Assembly: GCF_945952055.1 (NCBI RefSeq)
Contig: NZ_CAMFHB010000016.1
Span: 1 to 64,000 of the forward strand
Source of the DNA: an uncultured Alsobacter sp.
GTDB taxonomy: Bacteria; Pseudomonadota; Alphaproteobacteria; Rhizobiales; Beijerinckiaceae
DNA length: 64,000 bases
Direction of reading: 5' to 3'
This document shows, piece by piece, positions 8,535 through 18,357 of this stretch; the first letter of the stretch is position 1; each line of letters begins with the position of its first letter. The notes under the pieces are model-generated. The model made no database searches. It was not told where the DNA came from and was given only the letters and a program-made list of their open reading frames with translations. Both the position numbers and the translations under genes were made by a program.

Positions 8535-9260
8535 TCAGAAGCGTCCGCCGTCCACCGGCAGGACCTGGCCGGAGATCCAGCCCGCTTCGTCGCTGACGAA
8601 GAACAGGGCGGCGTGGGCCACGTCCTCCGCACGGCCGTGCCGGCGGGTGTGGAGCGTGGCGAAGCCGTTGACGTGGTCGTTGCCGTTGGCCTGTTCCGGG
8701 TCGGTCGAGATGACGCCGGAGAGCACGGTGTTGACCGTGATGCCGTGTGGGGCGAGCTCGCCGGAGAGCTGCCGGGTGAGCCCCGCGACCGCCTGCTGCA
8801 CGGCCGTGACGTCGCCGGCCTTGGCGTCGCGCGCCGGGGCGGCCACGGTGACGATGCGGCCGTAGCCCGCCCGCTTCATCGTGGGCGCGCAGGCCTGGGC
8901 CAGCCAGAAGGTGGTGTCTGTGCCGCGCACCATGTGACCCACCATGGCCTCCTCGTCGATGTCCTCGAGCGCGGTCTCGGTCTCGGGCGCGGCCGCGTGG
9001 CCGGCGTTGACGACGATGTCGAGGCGCCCCTCGCTCTCCAGCACGCCGCGCACCACCTCGTGGGCCGCGTGGCGGTTGCGGATGTCGTACAGGTGAGGCT
9101 TCGCGCCGATCTGGTGGGCGCGATCGGCGAGACCCGATTCGGGGGTGTCTGCCACGTGCACGGTGGCCCCGGACTGGACCAGGGCGCAGGCAATGGCGTT
9201 TCCTATGGGCTGCCCGGCACCCGTGACAAGGGCGACGCGGCGATCGAACGTCAGGCGCAT
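8535..9260 (-). CDS. SDR-fold protein lacking the catalytic Tyr-Lys pair
   Basis: A 241-residue short-chain dehydrogenase fold. The cofactor motif TGAGQPIG (13-20), the structural NAG (85-87) and the C-terminal SGQVLPVDGGRF are normal. The active site is not: alignment on the following AVAGLTRQL helix puts Val151 where the catalytic Tyr belongs, Gln155 at the Lys and Thr138 at the Ser. It may therefore bind NAD(P) without catalysing redox chemistry, or use other residues. FabG-like automatic naming would be misleading. It is a single gene on the minus strand with no obvious partner. Confidence 0.8.
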   Translation of the reverse strand: MRLTFDRRVALVTGAGQPIGNAIACALVQSGATVHVADTPESGLADRAHQIGAKPHLYDIRNRHAAHEVVRGVLESEGRLDIVVNAGHAAAPETETALEDIDEEAMVGHMVRGTDTTFWLAQACAPTMKRAGYGRIVTVAAPARDAKAGDVTAVQQAVAGLTRQLSGELAPHGITVNTVLSGVISTDPEQANGNDHVNGFATLHTRRHGRAEDVAHAALFFVSDEAGWISGQVLPVDGGRF

Positions 9261-9395
9261 TGCGGGGGGTCTTCGAGCTCCCTAGGACCCGGCTTGACCG
9301 GTGGCGCAATGTTCACCATCGGGGTGCCCGAAGGTTAGCCCCTTAAGCTGCGGCTATATGTCGCACAAAAGCGGATCCGTGAATTCGAGCGGGGA

Positions 9396-10049
9396 TCAGA
9401 CGCGATAGACCCCGTTGCGCTTGACGAGGACGTTGGTCCCCACCGGCACCTTCTCGTAGAGGTCAGCGACGTCCTCGTTGAGCAGACGGATGCAGCCGCT
9501 CGACACCTGCTCGCCGATGCTCCACGGCTCGTTGGTGCCGTGGATGCGGAACAGGATGTCCCGCCCCCCCTGGTAAAGGTACATGGCGCGCGCGCCCAGC
9601 GGATTGTCGAGCCCGGCCTCCAGGAAGCGCGGCAGCTCCGGCTTGATGCGGACCATGGTGGAGGTGGGGCTCCAGTCCGGCCACACCGCCTTGCGGCCGA
9701 CATAGGCGCGTCCGCGCCAGGAAAAGCCCTGCCGCCCCACGCCCGCGCCGTAGCGCTCGGCCGTGCCGTCGCCGTTCACGAGGTAGAGCATGCGCGCGTC
9801 GATATCGACGACGATCGTGCCCTTCGCCTCGGGGCCCTTGTAGGCCACCGTCTGGCGCCGGAACTGCGCGTCGATCTTGGTCTTGTCGACCAGCGGAATG
9901 TCGTAGGGTTTGTCGGGCTTGCTGCCCACGTACCACGCGGCGAGCTCCGGATCGGACGTCAGGCTCGGGGCCGGCGGATTGGGGATCGTGTTGCAGGCCG
10001 CGAGCGGGGCGCCGGCGGTGGCCAGCAGGACGAGACGTCGGGTCAGCAT
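9396..10049 (-). CDS. L,D-transpeptidase (YkuD family) lipoprotein
   Basis: A 217-residue cell-envelope enzyme. The N terminus is a lipoprotein signal, MLTRRLVLLATAGAPLAAC, with lipobox LAAC and the lipidated Cys at about residue 19. The YkuD catalytic motif is complete: HGTNEPWSIGEQ followed by SSGCIRLLNEDVADLY (about residues 170-200), with His and Cys nucleophile present. These enzymes form 3-3 crosslinks in peptidoglycan or attach proteins to it. The product is probably anchored in the periplasmic face of a membrane. The gene is monocistronic as far as can be seen. Confidence 0.92.
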   Translation of the reverse strand: MLTRRLVLLATAGAPLAACNTIPNPPAPSLTSDPELAAWYVGSKPDKPYDIPLVDKTKIDAQFRRQTVAYKGPEAKGTIVVDIDARMLYLVNGDGTAERYGAGVGRQGFSWRGRAYVGRKAVWPDWSPTSTMVRIKPELPRFLEAGLDNPLGARAMYLYQGGRDILFRIHGTNEPWSIGEQVSSGCIRLLNEDVADLYEKVPVGTNVLVKRNGVYRV

Positions 10050-10189
10050 CGATTCGGCGCCGTTCCATCGTGGAGGATGCCCGCCTTCTAGAAAGCGCGC
10101 GCGCCCCTGTCAGCCGCCAACCTGCCGCAGGTGCGAGAGCGGCCCCCATGCGTGGCCTCCGGGCCACAGGCGCGCCGCCGGCGAACGGC

Positions 10190-12145
10190 TCACGCCGGGA
10201 TCGGGCCGCCGACGGCCGGAGCGGGATCCCGCGGGTCCTCGACCGGGTCCGACACGTCGTCCTCGCGGCGGACGGCGAGCGCCACGACGCCGGTGAGGGC
10301 CTCGGAGATGGAGGTCACGACGCGGTCCGGGCCGAGCATGGCGGCGAGCTTCTCGGCGGCCATGGCGTCTGCGTCCCAGGCCGCGAGCACCACGGCCACG
10401 CCGGGCAGCCGGCGCTGGATGCGGCGCACGGCATAGCGCAGGTGGCCGATGCTGGACGTATCGAGCGAGCACAGGACCACGATGTCGACGTCGCCGGCCG
10501 GGAGATGGACGATGCGCGCGCTCGACAGCGCGCCGGCTCCCTCCACCCGGCTCGCCAGCCCGGAGCGGCTGAGCGCATGGCCCAGCATCAGCGCGCTCGC
10601 TTCGTCCAGCGGGCTGCGGGCCGGAATGCACAGCACCCGCTCCGCGTCCGCCCAGGACGACGGCGCCGCCGAGGGATTGGCCCCGCCGTCCACCGGGCCG
10701 TTCTGCTCCCGCAGCACCGGCAGCGTTTCGGTGAGGTCCTCGACGAGGTCGGCCACGGTGTCGCGCAGCGTCGCGATGCGCTCTTCCTCGAGCGCGCCGC
10801 GGGTGCGGTCGTCCTGCGCCATGCGCAGGCCGGGCAGGGCGATGTCGTCGTAGTAGGCGGCGAGCGCGTTGTCGGCGAGATAGTCCTCGGCCTGGTCGGC
10901 GGCCTCGATGGGATCGCGCGCCAGCATGCGCTGGTAGAACACCTCCGGGGGCGACAGGGCCGGCGTGCTGCCGAACATCACGTCCAGGAAGGCGAGGCGC
11001 TCCACGTGCCGGCCCAGAACCACCAGGCACACGGTGAGCGGCGTCGCCAGCACCAGGCCGATGGGTCCCCACAGCCAGGTCCAGAACGCCGCCGAGACCA
11101 CGACGGCCACCGGCGACAGGCCCGTGCTGCGGCCGAAGAACAGCGGCTCCAGCACATGGCCCACCAGCGGCTCGCCGATGAGGAAGAGCGCGGCCGTCCA
11201 GGCCAGCATCGACCAGCCCGGGTCGACCGCGATGGCGAGCGTCAGCGGGAAGGCGGCCGAGATGAAGCCGCCGATATAGGGCACGAAGCGCAGGATCGCC
11301 GCGAGGATGCCCCACAGGATCGGGTTGGGCAGGCCGATGAGCCAGAGGCCGATCGCGATGAAACAGCCGAAGCCCGCGTTGAGGCCGAGCTGCGCCAGAT
11401 AGAGCCGGCTGAGCCGATGGGCGGCATCGTCGATGGCGGCCGTGGTGCGCTGGATGTCGTGCGACCCGGCCAGGCGGATCAGCCGGTTCCTGAGGTCCTC
11501 CCGCTGCAGCAGAATGAAGACCACGAAGATCACGATCAGGCCCACGGTGGCCAGCGGATGCACCACGGGCGACACGATGTCGATGAGCGAGCGCAGCGGA
11601 CCCGGGGCAGGCGAATGCACCTCGACCGGCATCGGCTGCGCCGGCCGCGTGGCACCCGCGGTCGCCTCGCCCGCCGTCGCCGGTGCGGGTCGGTTCTGCA
11701 GCTCGCGCCCGAGGTCCTGCAGCATGTCGGCGGCACGCTCGAGGGTGCCGCGCCCGGCGATCATGCCACGCGCGGCGATAGCCTTCTCGCGGATGGTCGT
11801 CTGGTACTGGGGCAGGTTGTTCGCCAGCACCGTGAGCTGCATGGTCACCACGGCCCCCAGGCCGGTGATGATGAGGAAGGCGAGCACCACCACGGTCGGC
11901 ACGGCCGCGCCGCGCGGCAGCCGCCAAGCCTGCAGGCGCCTCACCAGGGGGGCGAGCACGAAGCTCAGCAGGATCGCCACCGCGATGGGGACGAAGATTT
12001 CCTGTCCGGCCCACAGCACGCCCAGGCCAGCGACGATGAAGATGGCGGAAGCCGTCGACACGCTTTCCACGCCGCGCTCGACGCGGGCGGGGGTCGAGGC
12101 GGCGGTGGAGGCGGCGGGCCGGGTCGCGGCGGGAGGAGAGCTCAT
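10190..12145 (-). CDS. AI-2E family permease with C-terminal soluble domain
   Basis: The first 370 residues form a typical AI-2E/PerM-type transporter, with about eight hydrophobic segments starting at AIFIVAGLGVLWAGQEIFV and the family regions IGLPNPILWGILAAILRFVPYIG and GHVLEPLFFGRSTGLSP. Members include AI-2 exporters and Na+/H+ antiporters; the substrate is not predictable. The protein is 651 residues, about 280 longer than the core. The extra part begins with an acidic helical linker and ends in an alpha/beta domain (about 525-640) with ADAERVLCIPARSPLDEASALM and IVVLCSLDTSSI, resembling a Rossmann or B12-binding-like fold. That domain suggests regulation by a ligand or partner. Confidence 0.85.
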   Translation of the reverse strand: MSSPPAATRPAASTAASTPARVERGVESVSTASAIFIVAGLGVLWAGQEIFVPIAVAILLSFVLAPLVRRLQAWRLPRGAAVPTVVVLAFLIITGLGAVVTMQLTVLANNLPQYQTTIREKAIAARGMIAGRGTLERAADMLQDLGRELQNRPAPATAGEATAGATRPAQPMPVEVHSPAPGPLRSLIDIVSPVVHPLATVGLIVIFVVFILLQREDLRNRLIRLAGSHDIQRTTAAIDDAAHRLSRLYLAQLGLNAGFGCFIAIGLWLIGLPNPILWGILAAILRFVPYIGGFISAAFPLTLAIAVDPGWSMLAWTAALFLIGEPLVGHVLEPLFFGRSTGLSPVAVVVSAAFWTWLWGPIGLVLATPLTVCLVVLGRHVERLAFLDVMFGSTPALSPPEVFYQRMLARDPIEAADQAEDYLADNALAAYYDDIALPGLRMAQDDRTRGALEEERIATLRDTVADLVEDLTETLPVLREQNGPVDGGANPSAAPSSWADAERVLCIPARSPLDEASALMLGHALSRSGLASRVEGAGALSSARIVHLPAGDVDIVVLCSLDTSSIGHLRYAVRRIQRRLPGVAVVLAAWDADAMAAEKLAAMLGPDRVVTSISEALTGVVALAVRREDDVSDPVEDPRDPAPAVGGPIPA

Positions 12146-12289
12146 CGGCGTGGCAACGCGCGGCCACGGTTGCGGTTCCCGTTAACCATAATGGCGCGTT
12201 GCAGGGATCCGTCACACGTTGGCCTTGGTTGTGGCATCCCGTGGGGTTCAATTAGAAGACCGGACGGCGGGGTCGCGGACGGAGGGTAA

Positions 12290-14251
12290 ATGGTGCGGGG
12301 GACCGCGCGAGGCGTAGCGTTGGGGCTCGCGTTGGCACTCGCCACGGCAGGCGCCGGTCCTGCGCGCGCATTCGACCTTCTCGTGTTCCTGGGCCTGCGC
12401 GAGCAGCCCTCGCCGCCGGCTGCGCCGGGCAAGGCCGCCTTCACCCTCGACGTCTCGGTCCAGGGCGGCGACGGCGACATCGAGCGCGCCCTGCGGGACG
12501 CCTCCACGCTGGCCCGCCTGCGCCTCGAGCCGCCGCCGGACGCCGAGAGCCTCGTGCGCATCGCCGAGTCGGATCTCGTGCGCCTCACCGACACGCTGTG
12601 GGGGCTCGGCTACTACAACGGCGGCGCCTGGTTCGAGATCGCCGGCGTCGAACTCCGGCTCGGGCGTCCGACGGGGCCGGCCGTGCGCGCGGCGACCGCC
12701 CTGCAGGGCCGCCAGCAGATTCCGGTCCGCATCGTCGCGGCTCCCGGTCCGCTGTTCACGCTGCGCAACCTCACGGTGCTCGACCGCGCCACCGGCCGGC
12801 CCTACGCGCCGCAGGTGCTGCCCGACCGCGTGGTGAAGTTCGAGCCGGGCTCGCCGGGCAGGGCGGCGGACGTCATCGCGGCCGAGGCCCGCATCGTCGA
12901 TCACTTCCGCGCCATGGGGCACCCCTTCGCCAAGGTGGTGTCGCGCAAGCCCGTGGTCGACCATCCGGCGCTGGCCTACGAGGTCACGCTGACCGTCGAT
13001 CCCGGACCCCTGGCCGGCATCGGCACGGTCACCATGAGCGGCCTCACCACCGTCGACCCGGCGCCCGTGCGCAGCTTCATCTACACGCGGCCCGGGGAGC
13101 CCTATTCGCCGGCCGCGGTGGAAGGCATCCGCAAGTCGCTCTCCAAGCTCGAGATCCTCGGCGGCGTGCGGGTGCGCGAGGGCGAGAGCCTAGATGCCTC
13201 CGGCAACCTGCCGCTGTTCGTCGAACTCACCGAGCGCAAGCCCCGCGCCGTCGGCGCCTCCGCCTCCTACTCCACCGTCGACGGGCCGGAACTGCGCAGC
13301 TACTGGACCCACCGCAACCTCTTCGGCGGCGCGGAGACCCTGCGCCTGGAGGGCAGCCTCTTCTACGCCACGCCCAACGCCGGTTCGGCCAACCGCAGCA
13401 TCAGGGACTTCTCGCGCGACGATCTCGGCGGCCGCTTCTCCGCGAGCTTCGTGAAGCCCGGCCTGGGCGGCACGCCCAACGACCTCCTGGCCTCCGGGCT
13501 CGTCGAGCGCAACCGCACGCTGGGCTACACCGTGCGGCGGCTCAACACCGAGTTCTCGCTGCGCCACCGCTTCGACGACACGGCCTCCGTGCAGGGCGGC
13601 GTCCGCTTCGAGCGCGGCCAGACCAGCGACATCCTGGGCCAGATCGACTACACGCTCGTCGGCTTCCCCGTGTCCGGAACCTGGGACACCACGGACAACG
13701 CACTGGATCCCACCCGCGGCTTCCGGGTGAAGGGCAGCGCCACGCCCTACCTGACGGCGCTCGGCTCCACCGTCGACATGACCATCCTCACCGCCTCGGG
13801 ATCGACCTACTTCGCCCTCGACGAGGACGCGCGCGTCATCCTCGCCGCGCGGCTCGGGCTGGGCAGCGTGATCGGCCCGGCCCTGGCCGAGATCCCCTCG
13901 CTGTACCGCTTCTATGCCGGCGGCGGCACGTCGGTGCGCGGCTACAAGTACCAGAGCCTGAGCCCCCGCATCGGGCGCACGCCCATCGGCGGGCGCAGCC
14001 TCGTGGAGGCCTCCTTCGAGGCCCGCATCAAGATCACCGACACCATCGGCATCGTGCCCTTCGTCGACACGGGCATGGCCTTCGAGGACGAGGTTCCCGA
14101 TTTCGGCCGGCAGTTGCAGACGGCGGTCGGCCTGGGCCTGCGCTACTACACGCCCATCGGGCCCATCCGCCTCGACGTGGCGGTTCCGGTGAACCGCCGG
14201 CCCGGTGATCGGCCGGTGGCCCTCTACGTCAGCATCGGGCAGGCCTTCTGA
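12290..14251 (+). CDS. tamA: Outer-membrane translocation protein TamA
   Basis: A 653-residue BamA/TamA-family (Omp85) protein. An N-terminal signal peptide (about 1-25) is followed by POTRA domains (about 45-290) and a 16-stranded barrel domain. The barrel carries the Omp85 hallmark FYAGGGTSVRGYKYQSL, containing the conserved RGY of the lid loop, at about residues 543-559. The protein ends in SIGQAF, a terminal Phe typical of BAM substrates. A GGAGG lies five bases before the ATG. The stop overlaps the tamB start (TGATG), so the two are translationally coupled. Together they form the complex that inserts some autotransporters or moves lipids to the outer membrane. Confidence 0.93.
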   Translation: MVRGTARGVALGLALALATAGAGPARAFDLLVFLGLREQPSPPAAPGKAAFTLDVSVQGGDGDIERALRDASTLARLRLEPPPDAESLVRIAESDLVRLTDTLWGLGYYNGGAWFEIAGVELRLGRPTGPAVRAATALQGRQQIPVRIVAAPGPLFTLRNLTVLDRATGRPYAPQVLPDRVVKFEPGSPGRAADVIAAEARIVDHFRAMGHPFAKVVSRKPVVDHPALAYEVTLTVDPGPLAGIGTVTMSGLTTVDPAPVRSFIYTRPGEPYSPAAVEGIRKSLSKLEILGGVRVREGESLDASGNLPLFVELTERKPRAVGASASYSTVDGPELRSYWTHRNLFGGAETLRLEGSLFYATPNAGSANRSIRDFSRDDLGGRFSASFVKPGLGGTPNDLLASGLVERNRTLGYTVRRLNTEFSLRHRFDDTASVQGGVRFERGQTSDILGQIDYTLVGFPVSGTWDTTDNALDPTRGFRVKGSATPYLTALGSTVDMTILTASGSTYFALDEDARVILAARLGLGSVIGPALAEIPSLYRFYAGGGTSVRGYKYQSLSPRIGRTPIGGRSLVEASFEARIKITDTIGIVPFVDTGMAFEDEVPDFGRQLQTAVGLGLRYYTPIGPIRLDVAVPVNRRPGDRPVALYVSIGQAF

Positions 14252-17200
14252 TGACCCATCGCCGGACCGCCTCGCCCCGCCGCTCGCTCGCCCTGGCCAC
14301 GGGCGGCATCCTCGTCGCCGGCGCCCTCGTCGCCGCGCCGGTGCTGGCCCAGCAGGGGGGCGAGCAGGGCAGCCTGGCGAGCCTGCTCTCCTGGGCGCTC
14401 TCCACGCCGGAGAACCGCGTCAGCGTGGGCGCGGTCGAGGGCGCGCTGTCCTCCGTCGCCACCGTTCGCGACGTGCGCATCGCCGACAAGAACGGGGTCT
14501 GGCTGACCGTCGAGACGGCGCGCCTCGACTGGAGCCGGCTCGCCCTCCTGACGTCGCGGCGCCTTGAGGTGAACGCCCTCGAGATCGGCCGCATGACGGT
14601 CGCGCGCAAGCCCGAGGCCGACGAGGCGTCGGCCGCCGGCGCCGCCGAGGCGCCCCAGCTGCCGGCGCTGCCGGTGAAGATCGTGGTGAAGTCGTTCAAG
14701 CTGACGGAGCTGGTGCTGGGCGAGCCGGTCATCGGCACCGCCGCCCGGCTCTCCGCCAGCGGGTCGGCCGTGCTCGGCACCCCTTCGGAGGGCCTGTCGC
14801 TGAACCTGGAGGCCCGCCGGCTCGATGCGGCCGGGCGCTTCGCCACCACGCTCGCCTACGCGCCCCAATCGGGCCAGCTCGATGCCAACCTGTCGCTCGA
14901 CGAACCGGCCGGCGGCCTCCTGTCGCGCATGAGCGGGCTTGCCGGCGAGCCGCCCATCCGGCTGCTCGTCGACGGGCACGGCCCCATCGACCGCTGGGCG
15001 GCCAAGCTCGACTTCCAGTCCGGGCCGGACGTGGGTGCGCAGGGCAACGCCACCATCAACCGCGAGGGCCAGGGCCGGCGCGTCGGCCTGGCGCTGGCGG
15101 CGCGGCTCTCGCCGCTGCTGCCCGGGCCCATCCAGCCCGTGTTCCTGGGCGACACGCGCCTGGACGGCGACGTCCTGGTGGGAGACGACCTGGCGCTCGC
15201 CATCCGCCGCTTCGACCTCACCTCGCGCGGCGGCAAGCTCAGCGTCGCGGGCACCCTCGACGCCCAGCAGAACGCCAATCTCAAGGTCGGCCTCGCCGCG
15301 ATCCCGACCGACGGCTCGGTGACCCGCGCCGGCGACGTGACCATCGGCCGCCTGGCGCTCGACGCGCAGGTCACCGGCCCGCTCTCGGCGGCGCGGCTCG
15401 CGGCCACCATCGACGCCGCCGAGGTGACGGCCCCCGGCGGCAGGTTCGGCAGCCTGCAGGGCCGCCTCACCGTCGCCCCGCAGCCCGGCTCGACCGATCG
15501 CAGCCTCGATTTCGCGCTGCAGGGCAACGAGATCCGCCCGTCCGATCCCGCGCTCGCCAAGGCGATCGGCGGCCGGATGTCCGCCGTGGCGCAGGGCCAG
15601 GTCACCTCCGACTTCGTGCTCGTGACGCCGCGCGCCACCTTCGCCACGCCCACGATGCAGGCGACGTGGTCGGGCCGCTACGGGTCCCGCGTGGTGCGCG
15701 GCCGCCTCGATGCCGGCGTTCCCGACATCGCCGTCCTGTCGGATCTCGCGGGCCGGCCGCTGCGCGGCAAGGCCGACCTCGGGGTCGACCTGGAGGGCGA
15801 TCCGGCGCGCTACACCATTCGCGCCGCCATCGCCGGCGCCATCGATCGCTTCTCCGTCGGCATCCCGGCGCTCGACCGGGCGCTCGGCGGTCGCGTGCAG
15901 CTCACCGGCGCGCTGGAGCGCCGGCCCGGCGGCGTCGCCTTCGACAAGATCAGGCTCGCCGGCGGCAGCGCGCTGCTGACGCTCGACGGGCCCGCCACCA
16001 CGGGCGAAGCGGCGCTGGTCGCCAGCCTCACGGTGGACGATCTGCGCAAGGCGGACCCGAAGCTCTCCGGATCGCTCGCCGTCAATGGCACGCTGAACGG
16101 CTCGCTCACCCAGCCGGACGTGAAGGCCGAGGCCGTGGTGCGCGGCTGGGCCGGCGCCGCGACGCCCCCGCGGGTGGCCGTGGCCGGTCGGCTCGGCGAC
16201 CGCATCGACGTCACGGCGGACCTCACCGCCATCCCGCTGTCGCTGAGCGCGCTCGTCGCGCCTGAACTCGGGCTCACCGGCACGCTGGAGGGCCGCTTCA
16301 CGGCGGCCGGCGATCCGGCCAAGCCCGACGGCAGCTACCGCATCACCGCCACCCGCGTCATGGCCCGCGCCATGGCGCAGGCCGGGCTCCAGCCCGCCGA
16401 CCTGCGGGCCGAGGGACGGCTCGGCGGCGGGCGGGTCACCACCGCGGCCACGCTGGCGCTGCCGCGCGTGGGAACGCTGCAGGCGACCGGCAGCGCGCCG
16501 CTCTCCGCCGATGGCACGCTCGACCTCGCGATCCGCGGACCGGTCGACCTGGCGGTCGCCAACGCCTTCGTCGGCGGCGCGCGCCGCGTGGCCGGGAAGG
16601 CGGCCATCGACCTCACCGTCACCGGCCCGGCCCGCAAGCCGCGGCTCGGCGGTGCCGTCACGCTGTCGGGCGCCAGCTTCGCCGACCCGACCATCGGCGT
16701 CCGCCTCGAGGGCATCGCCGGACGCATCCTGGCGCAGGGCGACACGGTGGTCATCGAGCGGCTGACGGCCAACACCCGCAACGGCGGCACCCTGCGCGTC
16801 ACCGGGCGGGTGGGGATCGACCCCGCCGGGGGCATGCCCGCGGACATCCGCATCGAGGGCACCAAGGCCGAGCTCGTCTCCACCGACGTCGTGCAGGCGT
16901 CGGCAAACCTGGCGCTGACGATCAGCGGACCGCTCGCCAGGGCGCCCAAGGTGGCCGGCCGGGTCGACCTGATCTCGACCGACATCGCCATTCCCGACCG
17001 GCTCCCGGCGCAGTACCAGCCCCTGCCGAACACCAAGCACATCCGGCCGCCGCCGGCGGTGCAGCGCCGGCTCGCGGCCATCGCCAAGGAGGAGCGCCAG
17101 CAGTCGGGCGCCGCGCCGGTGGTGGCCCTGGATCTCACGGTCTCGGCACGCAACCGCATCTTCGTGCGCGGCCGCGGCCTGACGGCCGAGCTCGGCGGCG

Positions 17201-17817
17201 ACGTCCGCATCACCGGCACCAGCAAGGACCCCAACGTGCTGGGGCAGTTCGACCTGCGGCGCGGCGAGATCAACCTCGCCGGCCAGCGCATCAACCTCGT
17301 GCGCGGCCGCGTCACCTTCATGGGCGACCTCAGGCCCTCGCTCGACTTCCTGGCCCAGACCCAGGCGGCCGACGTCACTGCCCAGATCGCCGTGACGGGC
17401 GCGGCCTCGGAGCCGCAGTTCACCATCAGCTCCCAGCCGGCCCTGCCGCAGGACGAGGTCATCTCGCGCCTGCTCTTCGCCCGCGCCACGGGTGGCCTCA
17501 CCGGACTGCAGGCGCTGCAACTCGCCCAGACCATCGCGCAGCTGTCGGGAGCGGGCGGGCCGGACGCCTTCGACACGCTGCGTCGCGCGCTGGGCGCCGA
17601 CAGCCTCGACGTCAGCGCCGGCGCCAGCGGCGGGCCGGCCGTCGGTGCGTCGCGCTACATCAACCGCAACGTCCGCGTTGGCGTGCGCGCCGGCGCGACG
17701 CCGCGCGACACGGGCGTCGGCGTCGACATCGACGTGACGCGCCACATCAAGCTGCGCGGCCAGGTCGGCGCCGACGGCAGTGCCTCGGCGGGCACAGCGG
17801 TGGAGTGGGAATACTGA
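14251..17817 (+). CDS. tamB: Translocation and assembly module TamB
   Basis: An 1188-residue AsmA-like, beta-rich protein with an N-terminal signal anchor (about 12-32), a long repetitive beta-taco region, and the C-terminal TamB (DUF490) domain from about residue 830, with LGQFDLRRGEINLAGQRINLVRGRVTF and the ending GTAVEWEY. It spans the periplasm from the inner membrane and contacts TamA. Recent work on the family supports phospholipid transport to the outer membrane. Its start overlaps the tamA stop. Length is within the usual range for alphaproteobacteria, about 1100-1500 residues. Confidence 0.93.
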   Translation: MTHRRTASPRRSLALATGGILVAGALVAAPVLAQQGGEQGSLASLLSWALSTPENRVSVGAVEGALSSVATVRDVRIADKNGVWLTVETARLDWSRLALLTSRRLEVNALEIGRMTVARKPEADEASAAGAAEAPQLPALPVKIVVKSFKLTELVLGEPVIGTAARLSASGSAVLGTPSEGLSLNLEARRLDAAGRFATTLAYAPQSGQLDANLSLDEPAGGLLSRMSGLAGEPPIRLLVDGHGPIDRWAAKLDFQSGPDVGAQGNATINREGQGRRVGLALAARLSPLLPGPIQPVFLGDTRLDGDVLVGDDLALAIRRFDLTSRGGKLSVAGTLDAQQNANLKVGLAAIPTDGSVTRAGDVTIGRLALDAQVTGPLSAARLAATIDAAEVTAPGGRFGSLQGRLTVAPQPGSTDRSLDFALQGNEIRPSDPALAKAIGGRMSAVAQGQVTSDFVLVTPRATFATPTMQATWSGRYGSRVVRGRLDAGVPDIAVLSDLAGRPLRGKADLGVDLEGDPARYTIRAAIAGAIDRFSVGIPALDRALGGRVQLTGALERRPGGVAFDKIRLAGGSALLTLDGPATTGEAALVASLTVDDLRKADPKLSGSLAVNGTLNGSLTQPDVKAEAVVRGWAGAATPPRVAVAGRLGDRIDVTADLTAIPLSLSALVAPELGLTGTLEGRFTAAGDPAKPDGSYRITATRVMARAMAQAGLQPADLRAEGRLGGGRVTTAATLALPRVGTLQATGSAPLSADGTLDLAIRGPVDLAVANAFVGGARRVAGKAAIDLTVTGPARKPRLGGAVTLSGASFADPTIGVRLEGIAGRILAQGDTVVIERLTANTRNGGTLRVTGRVGIDPAGGMPADIRIEGTKAELVSTDVVQASANLALTISGPLARAPKVAGRVDLISTDIAIPDRLPAQYQPLPNTKHIRPPPAVQRRLAAIAKEERQQSGAAPVVALDLTVSARNRIFVRGRGLTAELGGDVRITGTSKDPNVLGQFDLRRGEINLAGQRINLVRGRVTFMGDLRPSLDFLAQTQAADVTAQIAVTGAASEPQFTISSQPALPQDEVISRLLFARATGGLTGLQALQLAQTIAQLSGAGGPDAFDTLRRALGADSLDVSAGASGGPAVGASRYINRNVRVGVRAGATPRDTGVGVDIDVTRHIKLRGQVGADGSASAGTAVEWEY

Positions 17818-17929
17818 GGGGGACGCTGGCGCCGCTCGGCTCCGTCCAGCACACCTCTGGTCCTCATCCGGAGAGATTGTGAATCCATACCCGGTGCGAC
17901 GTTGCATCTGACGTCTCCAGCGCGCCACC

Positions 17930-17980
17930 ACCTCTCCGCGTCCTGCCCGGGCCAAGCCCGGCCATGACGCGGAGAGAGTG
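17930..17980. repeat. Palindromic repeat family A, half copy
   Basis: Only the outer part of the repeat remains: CCTCTCCGCGTCCTGCCCGG fused directly to GGCCAAGCCCGGCCATGACG and GGAGAG. The internal CCACGACTT / AAGTCGTGG arm is deleted. It lies between the end of tamB and the end of the XRE regulator gene, a convergent junction where it could act as a bidirectional terminator. The rest of 17818-18070 shows no gene. Confidence 0.7.
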
Positions 17981-18070
17981 AGGCAAGCTGGCCAGCCGAA
18001 TGATTCCCACACTCTCAGGATGAGGAGGCGAGTGGGGTGTGAAGGCGTGCGACCTTTGGGACGCTCCCCC

Positions 18071-18355
18071 TCACATGTCGTTTTCCGCCGTCAGCGCCTC
18101 GGCCGGGATGCCTTCGTCGCCGATCTCGACCAGGTGCAGGCCCGGCGCCTCGTTGTCGACCTCGACACCCTCGGCCTGCAGGGCCCGGGCGAGGGCGCTC
18201 TCGAACATGGCCGAGCCCACGGGCCAGACGTCCTGGCCTTCGAGCCGCTCGATCTCGCTGGCCGAGAGATGCGATTTCGCGGCGAGCTCGGCCAGCGTGA
18301 GGCCGGCGAGGACCCGCGCCGCCTTGAACAGGCGGCCCTTGTGCATCGCCGTCAT
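18071..18355 (-). CDS. Small XRE-type helix-turn-helix regulator
   Basis: A 94-residue protein whose N-terminal half is a Cro/C1-type helix-turn-helix: ARVLAGLTLAELAAKSHLSASEIERLEG (about 13-40). The remainder holds ALARALQAEGVEVDNEAPG, the segment often found after the HTH in alphaproteobacterial small regulators. It starts two bases after the stop of the neighbouring flavin-fold protein, so the two form one operon. It probably controls that operon or a stress response; there is no toxin-like gene beside it. Confidence 0.8.
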   Translation of the reverse strand: MTAMHKGRLFKAARVLAGLTLAELAAKSHLSASEIERLEGQDVWPVGSAMFESALARALQAEGVEVDNEAPGLHLVEIGDEGIPAEALTAENDM

Positions 18356-18357
18356 GG

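Noticed and set aside
14224-18012. A 1262-codon open frame on the minus strand opposite tamB
   Set aside because: Composition is that of an antisense frame (Arg, His, Gly, Ala repeats) and no domain is visible; TamB on the plus strand explains the region.
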